From Lycocorax pyrrhopterus obiensis (Eukaryota > Chordata > Aves > Passeriformes > Paradisaeidae), in NCBI GenBank assembly GCA_014706295.1, contig JACSVZ010000009.1, positions 33,602,268 to 33,666,267 of the forward strand: a stretch of DNA of 64,000 nucleotides. The letters are read 5' to 3'. The notes below the pieces were generated by a model. It was given only the letters and a program-made list of their open reading frames with translations, ran no database searches and was not told the origin of the DNA. The position numbers and the translations under genes were made by a program. Of this stretch, positions 24,501 through 35,666 are shown piece by piece. Every line of letters starts with the position of its first letter. Position 1 is the first letter of the stretch.

Positions 24501-27500
24501 TTGGTATGAAAAACACTTGTGTTTTCATTGTAAAAAGGAAATGTAGTTAAAGTCCAGGAAAAAAAAGTGTTATTTACCTCCTGAGGAGTTGAAAAACCGT
24601 ATTTGACAGGACCCCCTGCAAACAAAATGCTATCCTATGCATTTCTGCCTCTGTCTGGTCAGCATTGCTTTTAACACAGTCTTGGTATGTGTGCCTGCAA
24701 GTATCTGTCCACATGACTGTATTCAAAGATAATTTATTTATTGGCTTAAAATTACATTATGGAAATAATCATATCAGAGCTGATTTCCTCTTCCACTCTT
24801 CCTCCAAATCATTACCTCAGTAAAAATATATAGGGAAACAAGACACTTTAGAACCCAATTTATTATCTCCTGCTGGTAGCAATAACCTGAAAATAACAGC
24901 AAATAGTAAAATTCAAACTTGAGGCAAGACACTGGTGCTGGGAACAGCTGCAGCTGCATTTTTAAAGGATAGATTCAATATAACAGCTATAGAAATGTGC
25001 AATGTTTCAGAGGCCCCCAGATTAGTGCTTGATTGCTTTTTGAAGTTTATTCTATAGATTGGGAAGAACACAGGATTTTAAAAGGTATGAACAAGCGTCA
25101 TAAATAAGCTGCTACTTGAATCAGAGATGTTGCCTCCCCCTCCCACTCTTTGCTTCCCTGGCTTCTGCCTTTCACCTTCCTCCAAAAACGTGGCTAATAT
25201 TGCTCCAAGGAAAATAATTACACAAAAAGCACTTTTTCTATATGAATGCATGAAAATGCCACCACAGAGTCAATTATTGAACAAAATCAGAAAGCTGGCT
25301 CATTCCTAAAGACATTCCTGGCAGCTGTGTGCATTTATCGTAGGCATAATGTCAGGTTTTCTCCTGAACAGGACATCCCCAGCCAGGCTACCTGTGCCAT
25401 TTGGAGGCTGCAGTGTGTGAGAATTTTGGCATTTAAAAGGTTCACAGAAGAAGTCCCCCTTATCATTCCTTTACAATAAAAAAAAAGATAAATGTGTTAG
25501 AGTATAAAAGAATGGCAGTAGAAAATCATATCAAGCTTTGAAATAAACCAGATGGAAATCAGAGTTTTTAAGCAAATGGCTGAAGAAGGAATGAAATTCT
25601 GTTTTAAGGAGGACCCTGCTGGTCCATCCTGTCACTCTGGCTGGAAACTGTGTCTCTCTGTACCTTCCAGGTGTTGGGAAAGGGTGGTGTTTTGTATGCA
25701 TTTATCATTACAGCTTGGGTGTTTTTGTTCTGGTCTTATTCCTGAAGACTGACTGGAGGATTGCAGTCAGTGTAGAGTGAGTATAAGCTGGCACAGACTT
25801 GGAATGTATTTGGATATTTGATTAGAATGGTATTTTCTGATTTACCTTTTATAGAATGCAAAGAACTACTTAAGGAATTGGGCAAACAAGCAGCTTTACT
25901 CCAGTGACAAATGGGATGTAGGTCCTGGGAAAAGAGCTCCCAGTGCTAGAGTTAAATAGGGCATCAGCCCAAGGGAGGAAGAGGAGCAGGAGGGTGGTGG
26001 GCATGGAGGGGAAGGCAGGGATTTCCATCAGAATGGGAAGAAGTCATCCATGAGTCTGGGATGGCTGGTAGCTCCTTTAACTTTTTGTAATCAGTTTTTC
26101 TTGGGTTTTTTTTTTTTTTAATCCAAAATCAATTTAAAATAATGTTGAGCACACTGGTTGGTTTTCAAGGAAGGAGAACCATCCAGCTGTATCTAGGCTT
26201 CCACATTTAAATAGTTAAATTCAGTACAGAAGCAACCTAAAAATTAGTGAGGAGGGAAGAGCCATTCCTGGCAGCGACCCCTTGAGTTAGAGCCAAGCAG
26301 GGCTGGACTTTATTCCTTGGGCTGACCATTTGTACTCAGTTTTATTTCCTTTCCTTTCTCCAAGGGAACTCTCAGAAAACTGATACAGTTTTGCAATGCT
26401 TGATGCTGAGAGGCAGGTTAAGCCATGCATGAGACTTCTTGGGAAAATAAATACTCCTATCCTTAAAACTCTAATATTTATCTCGTTCTGTCTGTCACTT
26501 TACTTGCAAGGTCTCTAGAAAAGGTCTCTTTATTGTGAGCATTCAGGTGAATTGGATTTATGCCACCTCATTCTAATCTTTAAATGAACATGTCAGAGGC
26601 CTTACAGTGTCTCAGAAATCATTCAGAAAATTGTCTTTTTTACTAATGTATTATCTTTCAGCTTAGCATTAAGTCACACTGTTGTTTAATCCTGTTATTC
26701 TGATGAGCTGCAATCCTAAGCACTGATATTGGTCTGAATATCACTTCAGACTGATAGCTCTAAACTCAGCTTCAGGATGTGCAAATCAAAATTTGTGATT
26801 TTGAGCACTAAAGTCTTGTGTTTAAAAAGAGAAAAGTTGTGTTTTTCTTCAAATGATTAATTTTAAAGAAAATGGTGTAATATCAGAAAAAGGAAAGATT
26901 ACTCATATATTGGGCATGTTTTTGTAAATTCTTTTCAAATCAATTACATGCATGGAAGCAAAGAAAAACAGACGTGAAAAATAAAAATGAGGATAAAACA
27001 AACTCAGTAGCTATAAAAATTAATGAAGTCTTGGTAATGCCATGGCAGAGGAAGCTCAAACAAGCCTTTGCCTTTTGAAAGACTGCTTTGATATTGATTT
27101 ATCTAAAGAGACAGCCAAATTCTGCCCATAATGTAATTAAAATGCAATATCATATAATGACTCAGAGTACAGACTTAAGAGTCTTTCCCTTTCTTTTCCT
27201 TCCTCCCTCTGCCCCAAATAAAAAGGTGAGAGAAGTTAATTGAATCTAGAAATCTCTTATGATAAATGAAAATACAAAGAGAGTCAACTTTCCAAATCTA
27301 TTGTCAGTATCAAATAAACCGGTACTTGGCAGGGTTTGGGATTGTCTCATTTGTGGGATAAAGAGGACTGGAGATCCATGAGTGCAGCAACTCAAGTAAA
27401 TGTCTCTCCTCCCACACAGGAAAGATGCTTCATGCTTGTGTTTGTGTAGAAGAATCTGAGAGCTCTGCTCAGTTTTATTGGAAGTAGATGAAGAAAATTC

Positions 27501-27980
27501 CAAGGTCTGGGCCCTGCATCCATAATCCAGAGATGGTAGTGCCCCGAAGGGCATGGGAATGGGGACAGTCCCCTGTGCTTGGGTTTTACTCACCTGCCTC
27601 TGCCTGGCTCCCAATTGCAGAGGGAGCTTTTTGGATTTCCTTCTTAGGTATCTTTCTCTTCAGTCCTGTCCGAAGAGGTCTCCTTGGCCATGAAAGTGGG
27701 GATTAGATCCTGATTTGTTGCTCCAGCATTGCTCAAAACCAGCACTCAATCTAGTTTTAAAGCACCTGATTATCACCGAGCATAGTCTCAACTGGTTGCT
27801 GAATGTGGGTGATTTAGGTAAAACTTTTAAGTGCCTGTCTGAACGCAGGATTACCTTTTTGCTCTGGGAGATAAGACCCTGAAAAATCACTGGATTTTGG
27901 TGTGTTCTGAAAAGCTAAGGCCAGCAGGACAGAGTTACAGCCTTGGTTTTCTTTTTTCCTTTTTTCTTTTTGTTCTCTAG

Positions 27981-28136
27981 TTGCCAGACCAGTTGATGGG
28001 AAGCTTTGCCAGGGCCCTGCCCCTGCCGCCTCCCAGCTGTGTCACCTGCCGTGCCCGGCCGAGTGCGCCGTGTCCTCGTGGTCACCGTGGGGTCCCTGCC
28101 TGCCCGAGAGCTGCCAGCACCGCCACGGAGGGAGAG
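27981..28136 (+). CDS. THSD7B: THSD7B coding exon (d), end of TSR 6 and start of TSR 7
   Basis: A strong pyrimidine tract (tttttctttttgttctctag) precedes the exon and a consensus donor gtgagc follows it. The product is VARPVDGKLCQGPAPAASQLCHLPCPAEC, closing repeat 6, then the core of repeat 7, AVSSWSPWGPC, and PESCQHRHGGR. WSPW is again the C-mannosylation-type motif. The exon is 156 bases, phase 1 at both ends, so its skipping would keep the frame. This part of the family protein typically has an ENC..QGKKGFR-type loop. Here it is shortened to ESCQHRHGGRGFR across the splice junction. Confidence 0.94.
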
Positions 28137-29728
28137 GTGAGCAGGGGATGGAATGTTGCACAAAGGCTGCAAAGCACTGGTGTCATATTCAACATTGGGA
28201 GCTTGATGTGTTTTGTAAAAAAATTAATCTAACGCAGGATGAAGCTCTTGGATGTGTGTAGTGGAATCTGACCTTTAAAAGCTTTTTGCTGTTCTTAGCG
28301 TGAGAAGAAAAAAATTTTTCAAGCTGATTCAGGTCCTTTTATCCTTCAGTGAACTTGTGCAGGAGGATTTCTTGGGCTGGCAGCTGCCAGGCTGCCCCTC
28401 TCCGATCCCCCTTGGAAGTCCTGCTGCATGCCTGGATTCCAGGGTGAGGTATCAGGATGGAGGTGCCTCCCACAGCCCCGAGGTCTGGACTTGGGGACCC
28501 AAGAGGTTGTTCTCATTGTTCTGGTCTTGGTTTAAATTCCTGGAAAAAGGATGTCCAAATGTAATTCAGCCTGCCCTGGATTTTAATTGACTGCTCTACA
28601 TGTTTATTGCTGCAACATGTTGAGGTTCCTTGCAGAGCCTTTCCTAAGGCTCTAAGTTGCAAAGATGTCTCTTGGAGTGCATGTCAGGGGATGGATATTA
28701 TTGTTTGGAAATTACACTTTTCTGAAAACTTCTTAAGTTTGTGAGATGATTTGAACTGGTCAAAAATTTTTAAACAAAAAGAGAAATAATAAAACACATA
28801 AATATTTGCAAAAGCATTTCATGTTTAAATTGTTTTGGATAAGTTCTTTTTGCTCATTTGAGAACTATGGAAGTTTGATCTGTTGGATTCTCTGGGATGT
28901 TTTATTTTTTATTTTCTTTTCTGTTTCGTGACCAAAGCATTTCCATGTGGCCTCTACTAATGCTGTGTATTTGTCCCTGCTCCGAGACTGTCGGAGGAAA
29001 GACCCCCATGTATTTTTTTCTGCCTTTTTCTTAGAATTCTGTGTCATTTGCATAACAGCACACGCTGAAAGATGCTTGTGTATTAGTTCTGCATTGTATA
29101 TAGCAACATGACTTTTGGTTTTATTCAGAAGGAGGTAGATTATGTAATCAATTCTATGATTATTTCTGTAACCTTTTTCTTCTACTTTACATTTGAATCT
29201 TCCAGTTTAATAGGATGTCATTTCAAAGGGGTCTGATATGCATTATGTATCAGAAAACCTCACACCTTCATAAAGCAGAATACTAATTTCTTAGTAAACT
29301 GCTCTGCTGTGTCTCAAAACAAATCCTTTCGTTAGTGGATTCCCAGGCAGAATATAGATGTCATCTATATCTTCAGTTCCTTAACTGTTCCTCTCTTTTT
29401 ATCTTAATGCTGATATTCCATTAATATATGCATCACTGGTAAATTTCGATATTCTGACGTGTATTTCTATCTAATGTTGATGAAAGGGAAAAAGAAATGC
29501 GAAAAATGTGGGTTGCTGGAATTCTTTGCACACTGTTAGATTTTGCATGCCTGGCCTGTGGGCACCTACAGCCGAGTGCTGTCCCAGTCAATCCAGTTTG
29601 TAAATATTGTTCTCTTGTTTGTCTTTAAATCCCCCAGCTCCAGATGCCCCATACAGTCCTCTTGCTACTAGATTATTGTACGAGTATTTTTTTCTGTTGT
29701 CCAGTTAATTCAGCTCTGCTTTTTCCAG
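28137..29728 (+). other. THSD7B: THSD7B intron between coding exons d and e
   Basis: A 1.6-kb intron with a consensus donor (gtgagc) and acceptor (tttttccag). I see no recognisable repeat or gene in it. Confidence 0.9.
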
Positions 29729-29926
29729 GCTTCAGGATGAGACAGAGGCAAGTGATGGTGGATCCGGTGGGCACCGTGGCAGGTTGTCCTCACTTGGTGG
29801 AGTCCATTCCTTGTGAAGACGCGCGGTGTCACGAGTGGGTGGTGTCAGAGGGAGTGTGTGTGACTGACCGTGGGAAGTGTGGGCCTGGACACCGCGTGCT
29901 GAAGGCCGTCTGCAAGAGCAGGAAAG
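29729..29926 (+). CDS. THSD7B: THSD7B coding exon (e), end of TSR 7 and start of TSR 8
   Basis: The acceptor is ctgctttttccag and the donor gtgagc is at 29927. With the leading G of the previous exon it reads GFRMRQRQVMVDPVGTVAGC, then PHLVESIPCEDARC, which is the conserved end of TSR 7. It continues into HEWVVSEGVCVTDRGKCGPG and HRVLKAVCKSRK, the start of TSR 8. In this repeat the usual WxxW is replaced by EWVVSEGVC, as in other THSD7B proteins. The exon is 198 bases and phase 1-1. The long open frame from 29644 simply runs into the intron on both sides. Confidence 0.95.
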
Positions 29927-32900
29927 GTGAGCTGGGCTGTGCTCTAAAAGCCCCACGGGTTTTTGTGCATCCTAAAATGACATTTTGTTGCAGAGTAATT
30001 GAGGTTATGTACAATGGCTCCTCACTGAGTTTTTTTAAGAAACTTTCAGATTTTTGAGTTGGCTGTGTTGCTCTTGAAAGCCTGGGGCTGACAGAACCCA
30101 GGATTTTGCCTGGAGCTTTCTGTTTTATCCAAAAGGGGATGGCTCATCAGTGCAGGTTGTGTGTTGTCATTGCTGGCCTTATTACTACAAAAGTGGGATA
30201 TTTGTACTAAAATAGGGTTCTCGCTGAGGTCAGCAGCTCTATTGGCATTCAGAATATCAATCCAGCCCCCAGGACTACTTCTATCCTCGGTTTTTAGCCT
30301 GTGGTCTGAATATTTCTCTAATTGGGATAACACTGTTACAGTCACAAGCAGGGATGCTCGGTTGTGCTGCCAAAATTGATACAAGACTAAGATGTAAATG
30401 AAATGATTGTACTGAGTAATCCTTCCCTTGGCAGCAGTTTGAGACCTGCAGAGTGTTCAGTGTACAAGTTGCTAATAATGAATAAGTACATTTTTATGTG
30501 ACGTTTACAAACAGCCAGCAAGATGTTATTTCTTGTGCATGGTTTGAACCTCAGCCAAAAGTTTCATTTCTTGATAAGGTCACTGTTGTCAGATCTTTAG
30601 ATTCAATTACATGGAGGACGATTTTGCAGTCCTTAGTCACAGCGAGACTGTGCTATCGTCTCCAAAGTAGCAGAACTGTGTAACTTTATAGCCTGATGTT
30701 GTATCTGAAATGGAGAATTCCTCTTTTACGCCGTGCTGAGACCGATCACAAGAAACAATTTCAAGGTGGTAACAAGAGTGGTTAATTGGTAAGTGGTTAA
30801 CACATTAGAACCTGGCAGAAAGAAATAATGGCTGCTTTGTCCGAGGAGTGTGGATTCTCCTGAAATATATTTAAATCTGTGTGGTTTTCTTGTTAGTTTG
30901 TGAGAACGGGGGGAAAATCTTCAACAGTTACAAAATGACACAGCCAGAATATAGAGAGCAAAGAGCTCACTCTGAATTTTGTGTGAGTGGTCTCTGCTGG
31001 TGCGTGATGATTACTGTAGGTCCAGGCCAGCAGGATGTGTACAGATGGAGTATAGTATTGCTGAGGAGCACCATGTGCTCCACACTGTTAAAATTGTGCC
31101 AGCATCCATCTCTGTGCCCCAACTTGTGCTGGGGACAGAAAGCGTATTCCATGGCAGCTGCTCATTGATCTCCGATCAAACTGTTTTCTGTGGCTATGAT
31201 CTTTCAGAAGCCAGGCCTTTGAAGTGTCTCTTCTTCACTCAGTTGTTCAACAAGTCTCACAATACCCTTTTCATTTCAATTATTCTGTGCATGTTCTAGT
31301 CACAAAAAAAATATGTTGAGACATTCTTCCCTGCCCCGCCAGCCTGAGGCAAACATTGTCACTAGATGTGATCAGTGTCCACTTAAAACTGAGAAGGTTT
31401 GACCAGGAAATATCCAGGTTACCAGGCAGGTTAGAATCACTGCTTAATACTACTCTCAGGCCTCTCTGAAGTCTTGGTTGAGTATGAGAGGTCTGGAAGA
31501 GTCCTTAAAGTAGAAGTTGGAAGAACAGTCAAATTGCCTCTTCTTCTCTCAATTCACTAACATAGTTGCTTTGTTCATAACCTTATTTATTTCCTTCTGT
31601 AATGTTCTCTTACCCAGATTTCCTTTGCAAAAAGTAGTCTGCTCTTTTTTGGATAAAAGTTGGAGTAAGTGTCAGCTTCGCTTAATGTGTTTTACCTGGA
31701 ATAGCTGGTTAGTTGGCAGTAGGAGGTCAGGAGGGAGTTGTGGTGATCTGAAATGTGTCATTTACAGGTGAAGTAGCATAAGGCCTGTGTCCATGCCAGG
31801 CACTGTACACGTGTTCAGTATTCTGTGCAAGCAACGGCCCTGCTGAAAGCTGTGTTGTGTGCTGCTATTTTCATTTACTTAAGCATCTTTTGTTGAATTC
31901 AGCTCTGTCTCCTAAAATCCAGTGATTAATCCAGTCATTCTGTCATCCATGCCTGGCATTATTGCTCAGTATTCCTACTGAATGCCTGAAGGGATGAAAA
32001 AAAATATTTTTTGGACCCTGTTAAATGCCAAAATCCAGTGTATCATCATCTTAACAGTTCATTTGGGCCTGGAGTTGTGTTGATTAGGGTACTTTGGGTT
32101 GTCTCTGTATCCCTGCTGGCAAGATGCCTTCATTTCCATGTAAATGCCAGACTTTGTGACGTGATGCTCTCCCCGTGTTGCTGCAGTGTGCTCACTTCTC
32201 TTCACAAGCAGCTTCTCTCTCAGCGCTGTTGGTGTCAGCTGTGCTGCAGAAGAGTTTGCCATCAGGCTTCTTGTCCTCTCCTACCTTCTCCCCTCCATCC
32301 TCAGGGGCTGAACCCGTGTCCTTTGCCACCTGTGCTTGGCTGTGGAACGCTGGTCTCTCCATGGATCAGACACAGGAGGCCTTTTCCATGTGGAGTCTGT
32401 TCATTTGCCAAAAAGGAGCTTCTGGTCAGCACCTTTTCTTTCTGCCATGTCCTGTCCGTGGTGCCAGCCCAGGCCATGAGAGAGGTGAGTGGGGAGCAGG
32501 GGCTAACAAACCTCTCTCTCCAGCTAAAGCCTCACCTTTGAATCCCTTGTAGTGCCCTTTCTTTCCATGTTAAAAAGCCATCCTTTCTGGTGAGACTGTG
32601 GGGCACTGACCCAGGTAACAAACTGCTGCTGGCCGGAGCTGGAGCTTGGGCAATTTGGGAGCGAGTCACAGATGGGTCAAGCTCTGATTTGCAGGGTTTC
32701 TCTGAAGACTTTCCTGTCAAAACAACATTTCTGTGTAAGGGCTTGCATGAACTTCAGAGATGTAACGCTTGTGCTCAGCCTAGAGGTACAGAAATGGCCT
32801 TTTTGTTTCTTAAATAGGTTAATTTGTAACAATGAAGTGGTTCCACAGAGCACACACTACGGACAGCAGGGTTTTATGTAGTAGCTGGAGTCTGTAATTT

Positions 32901-34605
32901 GTGATTTGCAGTACTTTAGCATAGATGAGGAGTAATGAGAAGACAATAGTAATCTCATTACTTTGTCATTATTAGGTGTCTGCTCCCACCTAGAAGTGTC
33001 TCTAATCTCTGTTAATAAGTTACTGAACACGTGCAAGATACTCTCAGTGTCTGGTCCATATCCCTTGAGTGCTTCTCTTCTGTATCAACAAAAGGCAGTA
33101 GTGTAATAAGTCAAATTAAATTAAATAATGTGAAGTAATGTACAGAATGGGGAAAGACTTCTTTTGTATGCTTACTCTAAACAAAATTTTTCAGGATGGT
33201 ATTTTTTATTTAGCTAGTGAAGGTCAATGGATAAGTTTGGGAAAGTCCGTGAAGCCAAAAGAACAGTATAGGAAAATTGATGATTGTACTAAAAATTGAA
33301 TTGTGTGTGTCATTGGCTACACTGATCTATAATTCAGATAAAAGAATTTGAAAACTCTTTTTTTCCTGTTTACAGACATGTCAGGAATTAGTGGTGATTT
33401 TTCTCAGAGTGGTTGTTTTCGGTTGTTCAACAAGGAATTGAATAATTGCCTGTTAGTAATGTATTCTTGGGCAGATAGCTGCAAGTGTCTGACTTTGGGT
33501 TCAGACAGCCTTGATTACAACTGACAGACATTACTGTGCAGTGACCAGATGAAAGGAGCTCCCTGAAAACTTTCCAGTTCACAAACCATGAATATGCTCA
33601 AAACTTTTTCATTTTCAAATGCAATTGTGCAGTAGCCAAAGCGTATTGTGTTTCATTTTTTGAAGACAGTGACTAAACTCATTTTTCGTGTGCTTTGCTT
33701 CTTTTGTCTTTTTAAGTGGTACAAGCACTTTGAGTGTGGTGAGTCAGGGGACATTCAGACAGCAGGGCTTGGCTCAGGGTCAGCAGGTAGAACTTCAGTC
33801 CAGACAGGAGTAGCTGTGCCTTCAGAGGTAATTTCACAGTTGTTTGATTTAGGTGCTAAGAAATATATAAACATGTTGGGTTCAGTCTGATGAAGGAATT
33901 TGGGCACCCTTTTTGCTGTCATTTTCCATACCTATTTTAGGCTGCATTAATAATAGAAAATGAGATTGAAACAAGACAAATGTGGAACCAGACCTTGTTT
34001 TTGGAAATGCCCACTACGCAGCTCGTGCAGAGCAGTCATTATGGTAAGGAATACAACCTGAGAACATACGTGAAAGCAACTATAACAATAAACTCATGAA
34101 ATAACAAGTATGACTCATGAAAGTAACAATTCATTTTCCAAGCATTTTATAAATGTTTCTGACAGTGCCATAAACGAATTCTCGCCTATTAGCTGTGCTC
34201 TTGAGTAGATTGTAAAATGTTATTATTCAGAATCATACCCACAAGTCATCAATCTATTTTGCTGGAATTCCCATGTCATCATTTATTAATTTGCTTCTGC
34301 TTGTTCAGATTCCTACCAGAAGAACTATTAGTAGCAAAGAGAATTTCTCTGTAACAATGAACAGCATGGTGTCTAAATAATCAAATATATGAAATAAGTC
34401 ATACCCAAAGGCTTAATTGTTTTAATCAGAAATTATTAGATCAACAACAGGGATTAATGCAAAGGTCATGTGATTTTGCTGGATTCAGGCTCTTCTGCTC
34501 TACTCCTGGTTAACAAATCTAAGCACAGCTCAAAAGCTGCTGAGTATTTGCCTTTCTGTACTGTCAGCTTGGGTGTCAGGGTTTCTTTGGTTTGTGGGAG
34601 TTGAA

Positions 34606-34723
34606 ATTCATAGAATCAGAGAATGGTTTGAGTTGGAAGGGGCTTTAAGGATCACCTCATTCCAATCCCCTCTGCCATCGGCAGGGATGCCACGAGGATG
34701 CTTGGGGCCCCATCCAACCTGGC
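34606..34723 (-). mobile_element. CR1 LINE 3' end fragment, reverse orientation
   Basis: The plus strand reads attcatagaatcagagaatg, gtttgagttggaagggg, then caatcccctctgccatcggc and gccccatccaacctggc. This is the reverse complement of a CR1 tail, starting with the terminal octamer repeat. It is about 118 bp and followed at once by a TA microsatellite. Confidence 0.9.
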
Positions 34724-34736
34724 AATCCAAAGTTGT

Positions 34737-34763
34737 TATATATATATATATGTGTATATATAT
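34737..34763. repeat. TA/TG dinucleotide microsatellite
   Basis: A run of about seven TA units, a short tgtg interruption, then further TA units. It lies just beyond the 5'-truncated end of the reverse CR1 copy. Confidence 0.95.
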
Positions 34764-34829
34764 GCTGTCTTCATTTTGAGGACAGTATTTATAACAGGGC
34801 TGAATAATCTCTCTGTTCCTTATTCATGC

Positions 34830-35240
34830 ATGGTTCATGCAGTGCCAGGGAGATGCTCGTGCTGAGCCAGAGGAGCAGGCCCAGGATGCTGCTCTCTCTC
34901 TCTCCCCCTGTAGCACCCGAAGGACTGGTCCTGGGACACGTCACAAAAACACCATCTTCAGCACCTTCTGCCTCACCTGGTGCTCTGAGGCACCCTGGGG
35001 GTGTCTGTGCACCCCTCCCAGCCTCACCTGATGAATGGTAACACCTGGCAGGTCTCAGGACTCGTGGCTGTACGGGGTGAACCTCCCTGCTATGGACCAT
35101 CTGCCAAGGGGGCAGCTTCGGAATAAAGCCCCGCTGCCAGAGGGGTCCTGGCAGCACTGCTGAGAGGAACTGCAGCACAGCAGTTTTGTTCTGTTTCCCT
35201 GTGCCATCTCTTTGGTTCTCGGTAGTTGGAATCTAGAACC
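34830..35240. other. GC-rich intronic block with polyadenylation hexamer, possible worn LTR or other repeat
   Basis: The block is clearly richer in G and C than the DNA on either side and has sharp edges. It contains a CT run (ctctctctctccccctg), the hexamer aataaa at 35122-35127 within cggaataaagcccc, and a following GC-rich tail. A polyadenylation hexamer followed by a compact GC-rich tail is the layout of an LTR R-U5 region. I find no clear TG...CA ends or target duplication. The open frames here on both strands are shadows of the composition. Confidence 0.3.
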
Positions 35241-35640
35241 TGGCACTTGCCAAGAAGATAAGAGGGTTTTTGTTTTTAAGTGTTAATAAGTTCACTGAAA
35301 AAGGACATGTTTGGGTTGAAATACATCTATTTCCAAGTTTCTGTTCCATGTGGCAGTTTTATTTGTAAAACTGGAGAACAGTATTTCAGAGACAAAATTT
35401 CTTTCAGTAATTTTTAGATTAAATTATTAATGTTTTTGGGATTTTTTTGTAAATGAACTTGTGTTTAACAAAATTAAAAATTCACTATATTTTTAAAAGA
35501 GGTTGTTAACAGAAACAAAATACTCCTTTCCAATTAAACAGCGTTTCACCTTACCTTGAAATTACTTATTTCCTAAATCCTCCCCCAGTCTCTCTTCAAT
35601 TCTACGTTAAACATTAGTTTCTTCTTCCTTTCCCTCTCCT

Positions 35641-35666
35641 TTTTTTTTTGTTTTTTTTTTTTTTTG
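35641..35666. repeat. T-rich homopolymer tract
   Basis: Two T runs (nine and about fifteen) separated by a single G. This could be the complement of an old poly-A tail, but no retrocopy is recognisable downstream. Confidence 0.9.

Larger units (their letters stand above)
15936..27980 (+). other. THSD7B: THSD7B intron between coding exons c and d
   Basis: A 12-kb intron. It holds a possible decayed minus-strand coding segment (17670-18640), a strongly T-rich stretch on the plus strand (about 18700-20900) and an LTR (20963-21555). The remaining parts are AT-rich with poly-T runs (21822-21840, 22646-22657, 26108-26120) and nothing further that I can name. Confidence 0.87.

Noticed and set aside
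32011..32541. Longest open frame in the window (176 codons, plus strand)
   Set aside because: It opens on TTG, not ATG. It has runs of Cys/Leu/Pro typical of random pyrimidine-rich DNA, no flanking splice signals that fit THSD7B and no family motif.
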